This document shows, one piece after another, positions 4,845-13,135 of a DNA stretch of 15,923 nt. The translations under genes were made by a program, and so were the position numbers. The first letter of the stretch is position 1. Each line of letters starts with the position of its first letter. The stretch lies in assembly GCA_910578885.1 (NCBI GenBank), contig CAJTSH010000056.1, forward strand, positions 1 through 15,923. The letters are read 5' to 3'. A model generated the notes under the pieces. That model worked only from the letters and a program-made list of their open reading frames with translations. It made no database searches and was not told where the DNA came from. Source of the stretch: an uncultured Lachnospiraceae bacterium (lineage in GTDB: Bacteria > Bacillota > Clostridia > Lachnospirales > Lachnospiraceae).

Positions 4845-5531
4845 TTGGACGGTTTTATAAAGTCATTCCATCAGAATTTTATAGAAAAAGATCGGTATAT
4901 GTATCTTTTACAAGGCTTTGGCAATACGATTGCAATTACATTGTTAGCGGTTGTGATAGGTATCATACTGGGCTTTCTGGTTGCGATTGTGCGGTCTACG
5001 CACGACAAACATGGTGGTCTGAAGATTTTAAATGCTATTTGTCATGTGTATCTGACTGTAATCAGAGGAACGCCGACAGTTGTTCAGCTGATGATTATGT
5101 TCTACCTTGTATTGGTATCCGTAAATAACAAGATTGTGGTAGCTGCTGTTGCCTTTGGATTGAATTCCGGTGCATATGTGGCGGAGATTGTCCGATCCGG
5201 AATTATGTCAATTGACGAGGGACAATTTGAAGCGGGGCGAAGCCTGGGATTAAATTATGGGCAGACGATGCGTCTCATTATCATGCCGCAGGCATTTAAG
5301 AATGTCCTTCCGGCATTGGTGAATGAGTTTATTACGCTGTTAAAGGAGACTTCCGTCAGTGGATACATAGGAATTATGGATCTGACCCGCGGCGCAGACA
5401 TCATTCGTTCGGGAACGTATGAGCCCTTTATGCCGTTAATCGGTACGGCAGTCATTTATCTGCTGTTAGTCATGCTGCTGACGGCAGGGATGCACAAACT
5501 GGAAGAGAGGTTGAGAAGGAATGAGCGATAG
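4845..5531 (+). CDS. Amino-acid ABC transporter permease, HisM/GlnP type (228 aa)
   Basis: This is the inner-membrane subunit of the polar amino-acid uptake system. It has about five membrane segments, beginning with GFGNTIAITLLAVVIGIILG. The EAA loop that docks on the ATPase is EAGRSLGLNYGQTMRLIIMP (residues 126-145), and YLTVIRGTPTVVQL is the conserved stretch preceding it in this family. Length is normal. The start is TTG at 4845, supported by GGAGG at 4833-4837; the first in-frame ATG (4899) would remove the N-terminal segment and has no ribosome site. It follows the binding protein by 46 bp and overlaps the ATPase gene by 11 bp, so the three are co-transcribed. Confidence 0.93.
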   Translation: MDGFIKSFHQNFIEKDRYMYLLQGFGNTIAITLLAVVIGIILGFLVAIVRSTHDKHGGLKILNAICHVYLTVIRGTPTVVQLMIMFYLVLVSVNNKIVVAAVAFGLNSGAYVAEIVRSGIMSIDEGQFEAGRSLGLNYGQTMRLIIMPQAFKNVLPALVNEFITLLKETSVSGYIGIMDLTRGADIIRSGTYEPFMPLIGTAVIYLLLVMLLTAGMHKLEERLRRNER

Positions 5532-6264
5532 CGGACAGGTTTTAATTGAGGTCAGGAATCTGCAGAAAGCTTTTGACAGTCATGTCGTATTAAACGGGAT
5601 TTCAACAGAGATCCGTCAGGGAGAAGTGGTTGCTATTATCGGGCCTTCCGGCTGTGGAAAGTCCACGTTTCTGCGTTCACTGAATCTCCTTGAAGTGCCG
5701 ACGGGAGGAACCATTCTGTTTGAAGGAACGGATATCACGGATAAGTCGGTAGATATTAACAAGATGCGTCAGAAAATTGGTATGGTGTTCCAGCAGTTCA
5801 ATCTCTTTCCCAACTATACGGTGAAGGACAATATCATGCTGGCTCCGGTGCAGACCGGACTGATGACTAAGGCAGAGGCGTCAAAGCGTGCAGATGAGCT
5901 TTTAGAGCGCGTAGGGCTGTCAGAGAAGGTGGGGGCTTATCCCGCCATGTTATCCGGCGGGCAGAAACAGCGAATTGCCATTGCAAGGGCGCTTGCCATG
6001 AATCCGGATGTAATGCTGTTTGACGAGCCGACTTCTGCGTTAGACCCGGAGATGGTTGGTGAGGTTTTGGAAATTATGAAGGAACTTGCGGCGGATGGCA
6101 TGACGATGGTAGTGGTGACCCATGAGATGGGCTTTGCCAGAGAGGTGGCAAGCCGCGTGATGTTTATTAACGAAGGTCAGATACAGGAAGAAAATGCACC
6201 GGAAGAATTCTTTGCAAATCCGAAAAATCCGAGGCTGCGTGATTTCTTGGCAAAGGTATTGTAA
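5521..6264 (+). CDS. Amino-acid ABC transporter ATP-binding protein, GlnQ type (247 aa)
   Basis: This is the cytoplasmic ATPase that drives uptake. All motifs are intact: Walker A GPSGCGKST (41-49), Q-loop VFQQFNLFP (about 89-97), signature LSGGQKQR (144-151), Walker B VMLFDEPTSALDPE (164-177) and the switch histidine in VVVTHEMGF (H201). The ending NPRLRDFLAKVL is typical of the PAAT ATPases. The ATG at 5521 lies inside the permease gene and is preceded by GAGAAGGA, pointing to translational coupling. The substrate cannot be told; cystine or another polar amino acid is likely for this family. Confidence 0.95.
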   Translation: MSDSGQVLIEVRNLQKAFDSHVVLNGISTEIRQGEVVAIIGPSGCGKSTFLRSLNLLEVPTGGTILFEGTDITDKSVDINKMRQKIGMVFQQFNLFPNYTVKDNIMLAPVQTGLMTKAEASKRADELLERVGLSEKVGAYPAMLSGGQKQRIAIARALAMNPDVMLFDEPTSALDPEMVGEVLEIMKELAADGMTMVVVTHEMGFAREVASRVMFINEGQIQEENAPEEFFANPKNPRLRDFLAKVL

Positions 6265-6283
6265 ACAGCGGAGAACGGACGTA

Positions 6284-6323
6284 TCCCTATGCCGGCAATC
6301 TTGTAATATTGCTGGTGTAGGGA
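6284..6323 (+). terminator. Long hairpin after the ABC operon
   Basis: Bases 6284-6299 pair with 6308-6323 over 16 positions, three of them G:U, with an 8-base loop. The following bases are not U-rich, so it may protect the 3' end or act with the terminator just downstream. Confidence 0.5.
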
Positions 6324-6337
6324 ACTTCTATATATGC

Positions 6338-6379
6338 GAAGCGGGGCAGCAAAGGAGTATTGCCCGCTTCATTTTAGTT
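6338..6379 (+). terminator. Intrinsic terminator of the ABC transporter operon
   Basis: GAAGC/GCTTC and GGGCA/TGCCC form a stem with one bulged G (6338-6370), followed by ATTTTAGTT (6371-6379). Confidence 0.7.
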
Positions 6380-6398
6380 AGAAATTTGGCGAACTATG

Positions 6399-6427
6399 TT
6401 GAAAAAGATTTTTTAACATGGTACACT
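6399..6427 (+). promoter_or_regulatory. Promoter of the membrane protein-dnaE-pfkA run
   Basis: TTGAAA (6399-6404) and TACACT (6422-6427) are 17 bp apart. This is the only clear promoter before dnaE. Confidence 0.6.
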
Positions 6428-6464
6428 TAGAATTCAAGAAATATAGCGAATGGGAGGCATACGC

Positions 6465-7343
6465 ATGAGTAATGGAAGAAAGAAACTAAAAGAAACATGG
6501 AAATTTTTAACTTGCCGTACAGGAGAAGAGGATAGTACAGAGGAATTTAAGAGAAAAGTAATTTTGTTGTGTACAACAGTATTTGTTTTCTTTGTTGCCA
6601 TGACGGTGTTCTATTATCTGACTGGCAGGGTTATCTCTATGAAAGGCACGATGTTAATAGCGACCGGGACGGGAGTTATAAGTCTTTTCTGCACCTACAC
6701 GAAGGGTGAACTGGCAGTTAGGGTTATAGCTGGCGTAAGTGTTATTGCTGTGGCAACGACCCTTCTTTTTCAGGGGGCTGGCAGAGGGTTTGGCGTTTAC
6801 TGGGTTGTGGTGATACCTGTCGTTTATCTTTTGTTCTTTGGATTATTGGATACGCTGGTCGTTGGCGGTTATTTCTGGGCGCTCTTTATGCTGACCTATT
6901 TTATTCCGATTAGACAACATATTCCCTATTATTATTTCTGGGGAATCCGGTTTTATTTTCCGTATCTGTATACATGGGTATTTTTCGCAATCATTGCGCT
7001 CGGGATACATGAGAAACGCAAGATGATAGAAATACATAAGAGGAAGATTCAAGCCGAGGACGCTGTAAGGCGCGTGATGGATTACATGTCATGGATTGCG
7101 GCAGATATGCCGGAAGTCATAGAGACCATTCCGGAACTGACGGACATTTGTTGTGCAATTGAGGAAATGCACAGTGGGCACCGGGGCGGAAGATGCTATG
7201 CCAAGGAAGAAATTTTAGAGACTCTGGCAGCAGGAGCAGGGAGTAGGTATGACCGGAGGATGGCGGAACTGGCAATCTTGCAGATAGAAGACGGCATGCT
7301 TGAGGATGTGGATGACGGTTTGGAGCGTTCACGGGTCGAGTAG
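6465..7343 (+). CDS. Membrane protein with a cytoplasmic tail resembling the end of an HD-GYP domain (292 aa)
   Basis: I do not recognise a characterised family. About six hydrophobic segments lie between residues 32 and 180, with the aromatic run PYYYFWGIRFYFPYLYTW before the last. A charged helix (KRKMIEIHKRKIQAEDAVRR) follows, as in membrane sensors that carry GGDEF or HD-GYP output domains. Residues 241-267, including CYAKEEILETLAAGAGSRYD, resemble the C-terminal end of HD-GYP phosphodiesterases (a stretch ending G-A-G-T-x-F-D-P), but the HD metal-binding core is absent. It may be a sensor that has lost its output domain, or a protein with a new role. The ATG at 6465 has GGGAGG 7 bases upstream. 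It ends 30 bp before dnaE and is probably co-transcribed with it. Confidence 0.7.
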   Translation: MSNGRKKLKETWKFLTCRTGEEDSTEEFKRKVILLCTTVFVFFVAMTVFYYLTGRVISMKGTMLIATGTGVISLFCTYTKGELAVRVIAGVSVIAVATTLLFQGAGRGFGVYWVVVIPVVYLLFFGLLDTLVVGGYFWALFMLTYFIPIRQHIPYYYFWGIRFYFPYLYTWVFFAIIALGIHEKRKMIEIHKRKIQAEDAVRRVMDYMSWIAADMPEVIETIPELTDICCAIEEMHSGHRGGRCYAKEEILETLAAGAGSRYDRRMAELAILQIEDGMLEDVDDGLERSRVE

Positions 7344-7373
7344 AGATGTGTGAAAGAAGAGAGTGGGAAGAGA

Positions 7374-10300
7374 ATGGCATTTGTACATTTGCATACACAT
7401 ACGGAGTATAGTCTTTTAGACGGCTCCAACAAGATTAAAGAATACGTTTCCAGAGTCAAAGAGCTTGGCATGAATGCAGCAGCAATTACGGATCATGGAG
7501 TGATGTTCGGCGTTATAGAGTTTTATAAAGCTGCAAAAGCAGCGGACATCAATCCAATCATGGGCTGTGAGGTCTATGTGGCTCCGGGATCACGCTTTGA
7601 CAGGGAGACGGTTCATGGGGAAGACCGATATTATCATCTGGTGCTTTTGGCGGAAAACGACAAGGGATACGGGAATCTGATGAAAATCGTTTCCAAAGGC
7701 TTTGTTGAGGGCTATTATTATAAGCCTAGAGTGGATATGGAGGTATTGCAGGAATATCACGAGGGGATTATTGCATTAAGCGCCTGTCTTGCAGGAGAGG
7801 TGCAGCGATATCTGGTGCGCGGTCAATATGAGGAAGCAAAGGCGATTGCGTACCGATATGAGGCGTGTTTTGGAAAGGGGAATTTCTTTCTGGAATTGCA
7901 GGATCACGGACTTCCGGATCAGAAGCTGGTAAATCAGCAGCTTCTTCGGCTGAGCCAGGATACGGGTATTGAGCTGGTGGCAACGAATGACATTCATTAT
8001 ACTTATGCAGGGGACGCAGAACCTCATGATATTTTATTGTGTATGCAGACCGGGAAGAAATTAGCGGACGAAGACCGGATGCGTTATGAAGGCGGTCAGT
8101 ACTATGTGAAGTCGGAAGAGGAGATGCGGACTTTGTTTCCGTACGCCTTACAGGCATTGGAGAATACGCAGAAAATTGCAGACCGCTGTCATGTGGAGAT
8201 AGAATTCGGAAATACGAAAGTACCGCATTTTGAAGTGCCGGAGGGATATGATTCCTGGACATATCTGAATAAGCTTTGTTTTGAAGGATTGAAGCAGCGG
8301 TATCAGGAGAGGGCTGAGGAATTGAAGCCGAAGCTTCAGGAGGAGCTGGATGTCATTCGGAAAATGGGTTATGTAGACTATTTTCTGATTGTATGGGATT
8401 TTATCCGTTATGCAAGGGAGCATGATATTATGGTGGGACCGGGGCGCGGAAGCGCTGCCGGTTCACTCGTGTCTTATACCACCGGAATTACGAATATTGA
8501 TCCGATAAAATACAGTCTGATTTTTGAACGCTTTTTGAATCCGGAGCGTGTATCCATGCCGGATATTGATGTGGACTTCTGTTTCGAGAGGCGTCAGGAA
8601 GTCATTGATTATGTTGTGGAAAAGTATGGCAAGCAATGTGTGACCCAGATTGTCACCTTTGGTACGCTGGCTGCGCGCGGGGTAATTCGGGATGTGGGCA
8701 GAGTGATGGATTTACCTTATGCTTTTGTGGACAATATTGCCAAAAATATTCCGAATGAACTTGGAATTACAATTGATAAGGCGCTGGTCATGAATCCGGA
8801 GCTTCGGGCCATGTATGAAAGTGATGAGACGGTGAAGAACCTGATTGATATGTCAAAGCGTTTAGAGGGGCTTCCGCGGCATACTTCCATGCATGCCGCA
8901 GGCGTGGTGATCAGCCAGCAGCCTATGGATGAATATGTTCCATTATCGAGGGCTTCGGATGGAACCATTACTACCCAGTTTACAATGACCACAATTGAAG
9001 AACTGGGACTTTTGAAGATGGATTTCTTAGGACTGCGAACGCTGACTGTGATTCAAAATGCAGTGCGGATGGCGGAAAAGAGCCATAACATTGAAATCGA
9101 TATAGACCATATCGACTTTGAAGATAAAAAGGTGTTAGATTCCCTTGGAACCGGAAAAACAGACGGTGTGTTCCAGTTAGAAAGTGCGGGAATGAAGAAC
9201 TTCATTAAGGAATTGAAGCCTCAGAGCTTAGAGGATGTGATTGCGGGAATTTCGCTGTATCGTCCCGGTCCGATGGATTTTATTCCAAAATATATCAAAG
9301 GGAAGAATGATTCTGAAAATATTACATATGACTGTAAAGAGCTGGAACCGATTTTGGAGCCGACTTACGGCTGTATTGTGTATCAGGAGCAGGTAATGCA
9401 GATCGTGCAGAATCTGGCAGGCTATACGATGGGACAGGCGGACAATATCCGTCGTGCCATGAGTAAGAAAAAGCAGTATGTAATTGACGCCGAACGAAAG
9501 AACTTCGTTTATGGAAATGAAGAGCAGGGAATCAAAGGCTGTATTGCAAACGGTATTGACGGCAGGGTGGCGGATCAGATTTATGATTCGATGGTGGATT
9601 TTGCAAAGTACGCCTTCAATAAATCCCATGCGGCGGCTTATGCGGTCGTGTCCTACCAGACCGCATATTTAAAATATTATTATCCGGTAGAATTTATGGC
9701 GGCTTTAATGACCTCCGTATTGGATAATACGGCAAAGGTTTCCGAATATATTTACACCTGCCGCCAGATGGGGATCGGGATTCTGCCGCCGGATATCAAT
9801 GAAGGAGAAGGCGGTTTTTCGGTTTCCGGGAATTCGATCCGCTACGGGCTTTCCGCAATTAAGAGCATCGGGCGTCCCGTGATAGAAGCAATTGCAGCAG
9901 AGCGGGAAGAGCGGGGCAGATTTACGACACTGAAAGATTTCGTGACAAGGCTTTCCGGCAGGGAAGTCAATAAGCGCACGATTGAGAATTTTATCAAGGC
10001 TGGCGCATTAGACGGACTTGAGGGGAACCGCAGGCAGAAGATGATGATTTATGGTTCTTTACTTGACAATATCAATCAGGAGAAGAAGAATTCTATGGCA
10101 GGTCAGATAACGCTGTTTGATATTGCAGATGAAGAAGATAAAAAGGATTTTGAAATCCGTCTGCCGGATGTGGAAGAATATGAGAAAGAGGTTCTTTTGG
10201 GTTTTGAGAAAGAAGTGCTGGGCGTATACATCAGCGGACATCCGTTGGAGGAATATGTAGAGAAGTTAAGAAAGAATACTTCGTCAGTTACGACGGACTT

Positions 10301-10850
10301 TGTTTTAGATGAAGAAACAGGAGCCGTTAAGATAAGAGACAATGAAAAGGTCATAGTCGGCGGCATGATAACCGATAAGACAATTAAATATACAAAAAAC
10401 AACAAGGCAATGGCGTTCATTACGCTGGAAGATTTAGTGGGAACCGTTGAAATTATTATATTCCCGAAGGATTTTGAGCGCTATCATGCGAAGCTGGAGA
10501 TAGACGCCAAGATATTTGTGCAGGGACGTGCCAGCATAGAAGAGGACAGAAACGGTAAGATTATCTGCGAGAAGATTTTTGCATTTGAGGAGACGAAGCG
10601 GGAATTATGGATTCAGTTTGCCGATAGGGAAGCGTATGCCGCAAAGGAAGAAATGCTTCTTTCTATGATGAAAAATTATGACGGTAATGACAGCGTAGTC
10701 ATCTATCTTTCTGCCGAAAAGCAGATGAAACGTCTGCCGGCGAGCAGAAATGTGGCGATAAATGGAGATTTATTAGAAGAGCTGTACGAGTTTATTGGTA
10801 AAAATAATGTAAAACTTGTAGAAAAGTCATTGGAAAGCATTGCAAAATAA
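7374..10850 (+). CDS. dnaE: DNA polymerase III subunit alpha, DnaE type (1158 aa)
   Basis: This is the C-family replicative polymerase. The N-terminal PHP domain starts FVHLHTHTEYSLLDG (residues 3-17) and keeps the HxH and TDHG motifs, so it may still bind metal. The polymerase core has GRGSAAGSLVSY and the catalytic PDIDVDF (396-402; D397 and D399), with the third aspartate at 550 in LLKMDFLGLRTL. An OB-fold lies at about 990-1033 (VIVGGMITDKTIKYTKNNK and on). Length equals E. coli DnaE. In Firmicutes with PolC, DnaE extends primers on the lagging strand. The ATG at 7374 matches the family start; the in-frame GTG at 7350 would add eight residues with no homology. The upstream site is only purine-rich, so the start is likely but not certain. 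Confidence 0.96.
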   Translation: MAFVHLHTHTEYSLLDGSNKIKEYVSRVKELGMNAAAITDHGVMFGVIEFYKAAKAADINPIMGCEVYVAPGSRFDRETVHGEDRYYHLVLLAENDKGYGNLMKIVSKGFVEGYYYKPRVDMEVLQEYHEGIIALSACLAGEVQRYLVRGQYEEAKAIAYRYEACFGKGNFFLELQDHGLPDQKLVNQQLLRLSQDTGIELVATNDIHYTYAGDAEPHDILLCMQTGKKLADEDRMRYEGGQYYVKSEEEMRTLFPYALQALENTQKIADRCHVEIEFGNTKVPHFEVPEGYDSWTYLNKLCFEGLKQRYQERAEELKPKLQEELDVIRKMGYVDYFLIVWDFIRYAREHDIMVGPGRGSAAGSLVSYTTGITNIDPIKYSLIFERFLNPERVSMPDIDVDFCFERRQEVIDYVVEKYGKQCVTQIVTFGTLAARGVIRDVGRVMDLPYAFVDNIAKNIPNELGITIDKALVMNPELRAMYESDETVKNLIDMSKRLEGLPRHTSMHAAGVVISQQPMDEYVPLSRASDGTITTQFTMTTIEELGLLKMDFLGLRTLTVIQNAVRMAEKSHNIEIDIDHIDFEDKKVLDSLGTGKTDGVFQLESAGMKNFIKELKPQSLEDVIAGISLYRPGPMDFIPKYIKGKNDSENITYDCKELEPILEPTYGCIVYQEQVMQIVQNLAGYTMGQADNIRRAMSKKKQYVIDAERKNFVYGNEEQGIKGCIANGIDGRVADQIYDSMVDFAKYAFNKSHAAAYAVVSYQTAYLKYYYPVEFMAALMTSVLDNTAKVSEYIYTCRQMGIGILPPDINEGEGGFSVSGNSIRYGLSAIKSIGRPVIEAIAAEREERGRFTTLKDFVTRLSGREVNKRTIENFIKAGALDGLEGNRRQKMMIYGSLLDNINQEKKNSMAGQITLFDIADEEDKKDFEIRLPDVEEYEKEVLLGFEKEVLGVYISGHPLEEYVEKLRKNTSSVTTDFVLDEETGAVKIRDNEKVIVGGMITDKTIKYTKNNKAMAFITLEDLVGTVEIIIFPKDFERYHAKLEIDAKIFVQGRASIEEDRNGKIICEKIFAFEETKRELWIQFADREAYAAKEEMLLSMMKNYDGNDSVVIYLSAEKQMKRLPASRNVAINGDLLEELYEFIGKNNVKLVEKSLESIAK

Positions 10851-10923
10851 GGCTTTTGGGATTAAAATAGGAGAGATTAGATAAAAAAATAGGAAAGAGC
10901 GGTTACATATAGGAGGTAACAAC

Positions 10924-11898
10924 ATGGCTAAAGAGATTAACACAATCGGTGTGCTTACCAGTGGTGGTGATGCGCCAGGTATGAATGCGGCAATCCGCGC
11001 GGTTGTGCGTGAAGCGATTGCAAAGGGCAAGAAAGTAAAAGGAATTAAGAGAGGATATGCGGGTCTGCTTCAGGAAGAGATTGTTGATATGGAAGCGAAA
11101 GATGTATCCGATATTATACAGCGCGGCGGTACGATTTTACAGACGGCTAGATGCATGGAATTTATTACGCCGGAAGGACAGGCGAAGGGCGCTGAAATTT
11201 GCAGAAAGCATGGAATTGATGGAGTGATTGTAATCGGCGGAGACGGTTCCTTTAAAGGAGCGCAGAAGCTGGCAGGGCTTGGAATCAATACTATCGGAGT
11301 GCCGGGAACGATTGATCTTGATATCTCCTGTACGGATTATACGATTGGATTTGATACTGCGGTAAATACGGCAATGGAAGCAATTGACAAGGTGCGTGAC
11401 ACGTCTACCTCCCATGAGAGGTGCAGCATCATTGAGGTTATGGGCCGCGGCGCCGGCTATATTGCATTATGGTGCGGTATTGCAAATGGTGCAGAGGATA
11501 TTTTATTACCGGAGAAATACGACTATGATGAGCAGAAGCTTGTAAACAATATTATTGAGAAGCGTAAATGCGGCAGGCAGCATCATATCATCATCAATGC
11601 AGAGGGAATTGGACATTCTGCAAGTATGGCGAAGAGAATTGAGGCGGCAACCGGTGTTGAGACAAGAGCTACTATTTTAGGACATATGCAGCGCGGCGGA
11701 AGTCCGACCTGTAAGGATCGTGTATATGCTTCTACAATGGGATGCCTTGCGGTTGATTTGTTGTGCGAGGGCAAGTCTAACCGTTTGGTGGCATATAAGA
11801 ACGGTGATTTTGTTGATTATGACATTGATGAAGCATTGGCAATGGTTAAAACAGTTCCGGAGTACCAATTCCAGATTTGCAAGAATCTGTCACGTTAA
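10924..11898 (+). CDS. pfkA: ATP-dependent 6-phosphofructokinase (324 aa)
   Basis: This glycolytic enzyme turns fructose 6-phosphate and ATP into fructose 1,6-bisphosphate. Motifs in order: LTSGGDAPGMNAAIRAVVR (11-29), GGDGS (105-109), PGTIDLD (127-133) with catalytic D131, TIGFDTAVNTAMEAID, and EVMGRGAGYIAL. The glycine in GGDGS, rather than the GGDD of pyrophosphate-dependent forms, indicates ATP as donor. PGTIDLD replaces the PKTIDND of E. coli, as is common in clostridia. AGGAGG (10911-10916) is well placed for ATG 10924. It follows dnaE by 73 bp with no terminator between, the order seen in many Firmicutes. Confidence 0.96.
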   Translation: MAKEINTIGVLTSGGDAPGMNAAIRAVVREAIAKGKKVKGIKRGYAGLLQEEIVDMEAKDVSDIIQRGGTILQTARCMEFITPEGQAKGAEICRKHGIDGVIVIGGDGSFKGAQKLAGLGINTIGVPGTIDLDISCTDYTIGFDTAVNTAMEAIDKVRDTSTSHERCSIIEVMGRGAGYIALWCGIANGAEDILLPEKYDYDEQKLVNNIIEKRKCGRQHHIIINAEGIGHSASMAKRIEAATGVETRATILGHMQRGGSPTCKDRVYASTMGCLAVDLLCEGKSNRLVAYKNGDFVDYDIDEALAMVKTVPEYQFQICKNLSR

Positions 11899-11900
11899 TT

Positions 11901-12674
11901 ATGATTACCAGCAGCAGCAATTCACAGGTAAAGAATTTAATACAGTTATGCAAAAAAGCAAAAGCCCGGAAAGAACAAGGGCTTTTTGTAGTGGAAGGCA
12001 AGAAGATGTTTTCCGAAGCGCCGCAGGAGTGGCTGCATCAGGTCTATGTATCCGAGAGCTTTTTAAAAGAGCCGGAAAATAAAGCGCTGCTTTTGGGAGC
12101 GGAATACGAAGTCCTTTCGGACTCCGTATTCAAAGCGGTTTCGGATACCCAGACGCCGCAGGGGATACTGGCTCTTGTACGGATGCCCGGATATACGTTA
12201 TCGCAGCTTTTGAAAAAAGAAAGGACGCATCTTTTGATTACGGAGGGAATACAGGATCCGGGGAATCTCGGAACGATGTTCCGTACCGGAGAGGGCGCGG
12301 GAATTACAGGAATGATTTTGAATAAGACTACGGTAGATGTATTTAATCCGAAAACGATTCGCTCCACAATGGGAAGCATTTACCGGGTGCCGTTTGTAGT
12401 ATCGGAGGATTTATCCGGGACTTTGGCAGAGCTGAAAGCGTCAGGCGTACAGTTATATGCCGCTCATTTAAAAGGGAGTCTGTCTTATGATGAACCGGAT
12501 TATAGGAAATCAACTGGATTTTTGATTGGAAATGAGGGAAATGGACTGAGTGATGAAATTGCCGGATTGGCAGATACCTACATCCGCATCCCAATGGAGG
12601 GAAAGGTGGAGTCGTTGAATGCGGCGATTGCGGCAACCCTTTTGATGTATGAGGTAAAACGTCAGAGACGGTAA
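11901..12674 (+). CDS. TrmH/SpoU-family RNA 2'-O-methyltransferase (257 aa)
   Basis: This is a SPOUT-class enzyme that methylates a ribose in rRNA (or tRNA) with S-adenosylmethionine. An N-terminal substrate-binding part (QVKNLIQLCKKAKARKEQG, LFVVEGKKMF) precedes the knotted catalytic domain, which has all three family motifs: DPGNLGTMFRTGEGAG (119-134), FLIGNEGNGLSDEI (207-220) and IPMEGKVESLNAAIAATLL (230-248). It is of the RlmB/YsgA type, but the exact nucleotide cannot be read from sequence. ATG 11901 is two bases after the pfkA stop and has no ribosome site, so it probably depends on ribosomes finishing pfkA. It ends just before a terminator. Confidence 0.9.
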   Translation: MITSSSNSQVKNLIQLCKKAKARKEQGLFVVEGKKMFSEAPQEWLHQVYVSESFLKEPENKALLLGAEYEVLSDSVFKAVSDTQTPQGILALVRMPGYTLSQLLKKERTHLLITEGIQDPGNLGTMFRTGEGAGITGMILNKTTVDVFNPKTIRSTMGSIYRVPFVVSEDLSGTLAELKASGVQLYAAHLKGSLSYDEPDYRKSTGFLIGNEGNGLSDEIAGLADTYIRIPMEGKVESLNAAIAATLLMYEVKRQRR

Positions 12675-12714
12675 CCAGAAAAAGTATATATGCAGATCTG
12701 TTTGGACTGTTACC

Positions 12715-12744
12715 AGAAGAATCTTTCAGGGTTCTTCTTTTTTT
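12715..12744 (+). terminator. Intrinsic terminator after the methyltransferase
   Basis: AGAAGAATC (12715-12723) pairs with GGTTCTTCT (12730-12738), one pair G:U, followed by seven T. A second inverted repeat, GGTAAC (12670-12675) with GTTACC (12709-12714), overlaps the methyltransferase stop codon and adjoins the base of this hairpin. Confidence 0.85.
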
Positions 12745-12753
12745 GGAAGAATA

Positions 12754-12782
12754 TTGTACAAGGGACAGAGAAATGATATACT
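12754..12782 (+). promoter_or_regulatory. Promoter of the 88-aa protein/niaR operon
   Basis: TTGTAC (12754-12759) and TATACT (12777-12782) are 17 bp apart, with an extended TGA before the -10. The candidate operator at 12789-12808 begins 7 bases further on, over the start site. Confidence 0.65.
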
Positions 12783-12788
12783 AGACTA

Positions 12789-12808
12789 CTGACAAGACAG
12801 ATGAATAG
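12789..12808 (+). promoter_or_regulatory. Candidate NiaR operator, copy 1
   Basis: This 20-bp element reads CTGACAAGACAGATGAATAG and recurs with one difference at 13697-13716. Both copies lie just downstream of a promoter -10, where a bound repressor would block transcription. The repressor gene niaR is in the operon that this copy controls, so autoregulation is likely. Assignment to NiaR is inferred from context. Confidence 0.6.
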
Positions 12809-12822
12809 AAAGCAGGGAAGAG

Positions 12823-13089
12823 ATGTTTCGATTATGGGCAAAAGAATTTAAAGACAATCGGATGCTTAAAGATATCACGATAGAGGATGACAGGGAGGAT
12901 ACGAGAACTCACAAGGTATTTCAGGCATTGGATAAGGTTTGCTATGAATTTGACTTGAGTAAACCAATCTGGCTGGATACAACGATTGCAGAGTTTAAGC
13001 GTCATGCGAAAACGAGGTTTTATCAGGATAATTTTGTGGACGAGATAGAGTTCGACTATTTGGAGATTCATGTAATTGAGGAAGATTGA
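12823..13089 (+). CDS. Small conserved protein encoded with niaR (88 aa)
   Basis: I do not recognise a function, though similar short proteins occur in clostridia. It is soluble and rich in acidic and aromatic residues: FRLWAKEFKDNRMLKD, an acidic stretch (IEDDREDTRTHKVF), then YEFDLSKPIWLDTTIAEFKR and an acidic end (DYLEIHVIEED). No signal peptide, membrane segment or known motif is seen. The ATG follows GGGAAGAG. It is the first gene of a two-gene operon with niaR, 46 bp apart, behind a candidate NiaR site, so its expression may follow niacin supply. Its even codon use and conserved look argue for a real gene. Confidence 0.75.
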   Translation: MFRLWAKEFKDNRMLKDITIEDDREDTRTHKVFQALDKVCYEFDLSKPIWLDTTIAEFKRHAKTRFYQDNFVDEIEFDYLEIHVIEED

Positions 13090-13135
13090 GAGATAGATTG
13101 CGGATGTGGCAGAAGGTGATGAAAGGGAGGAAAAT

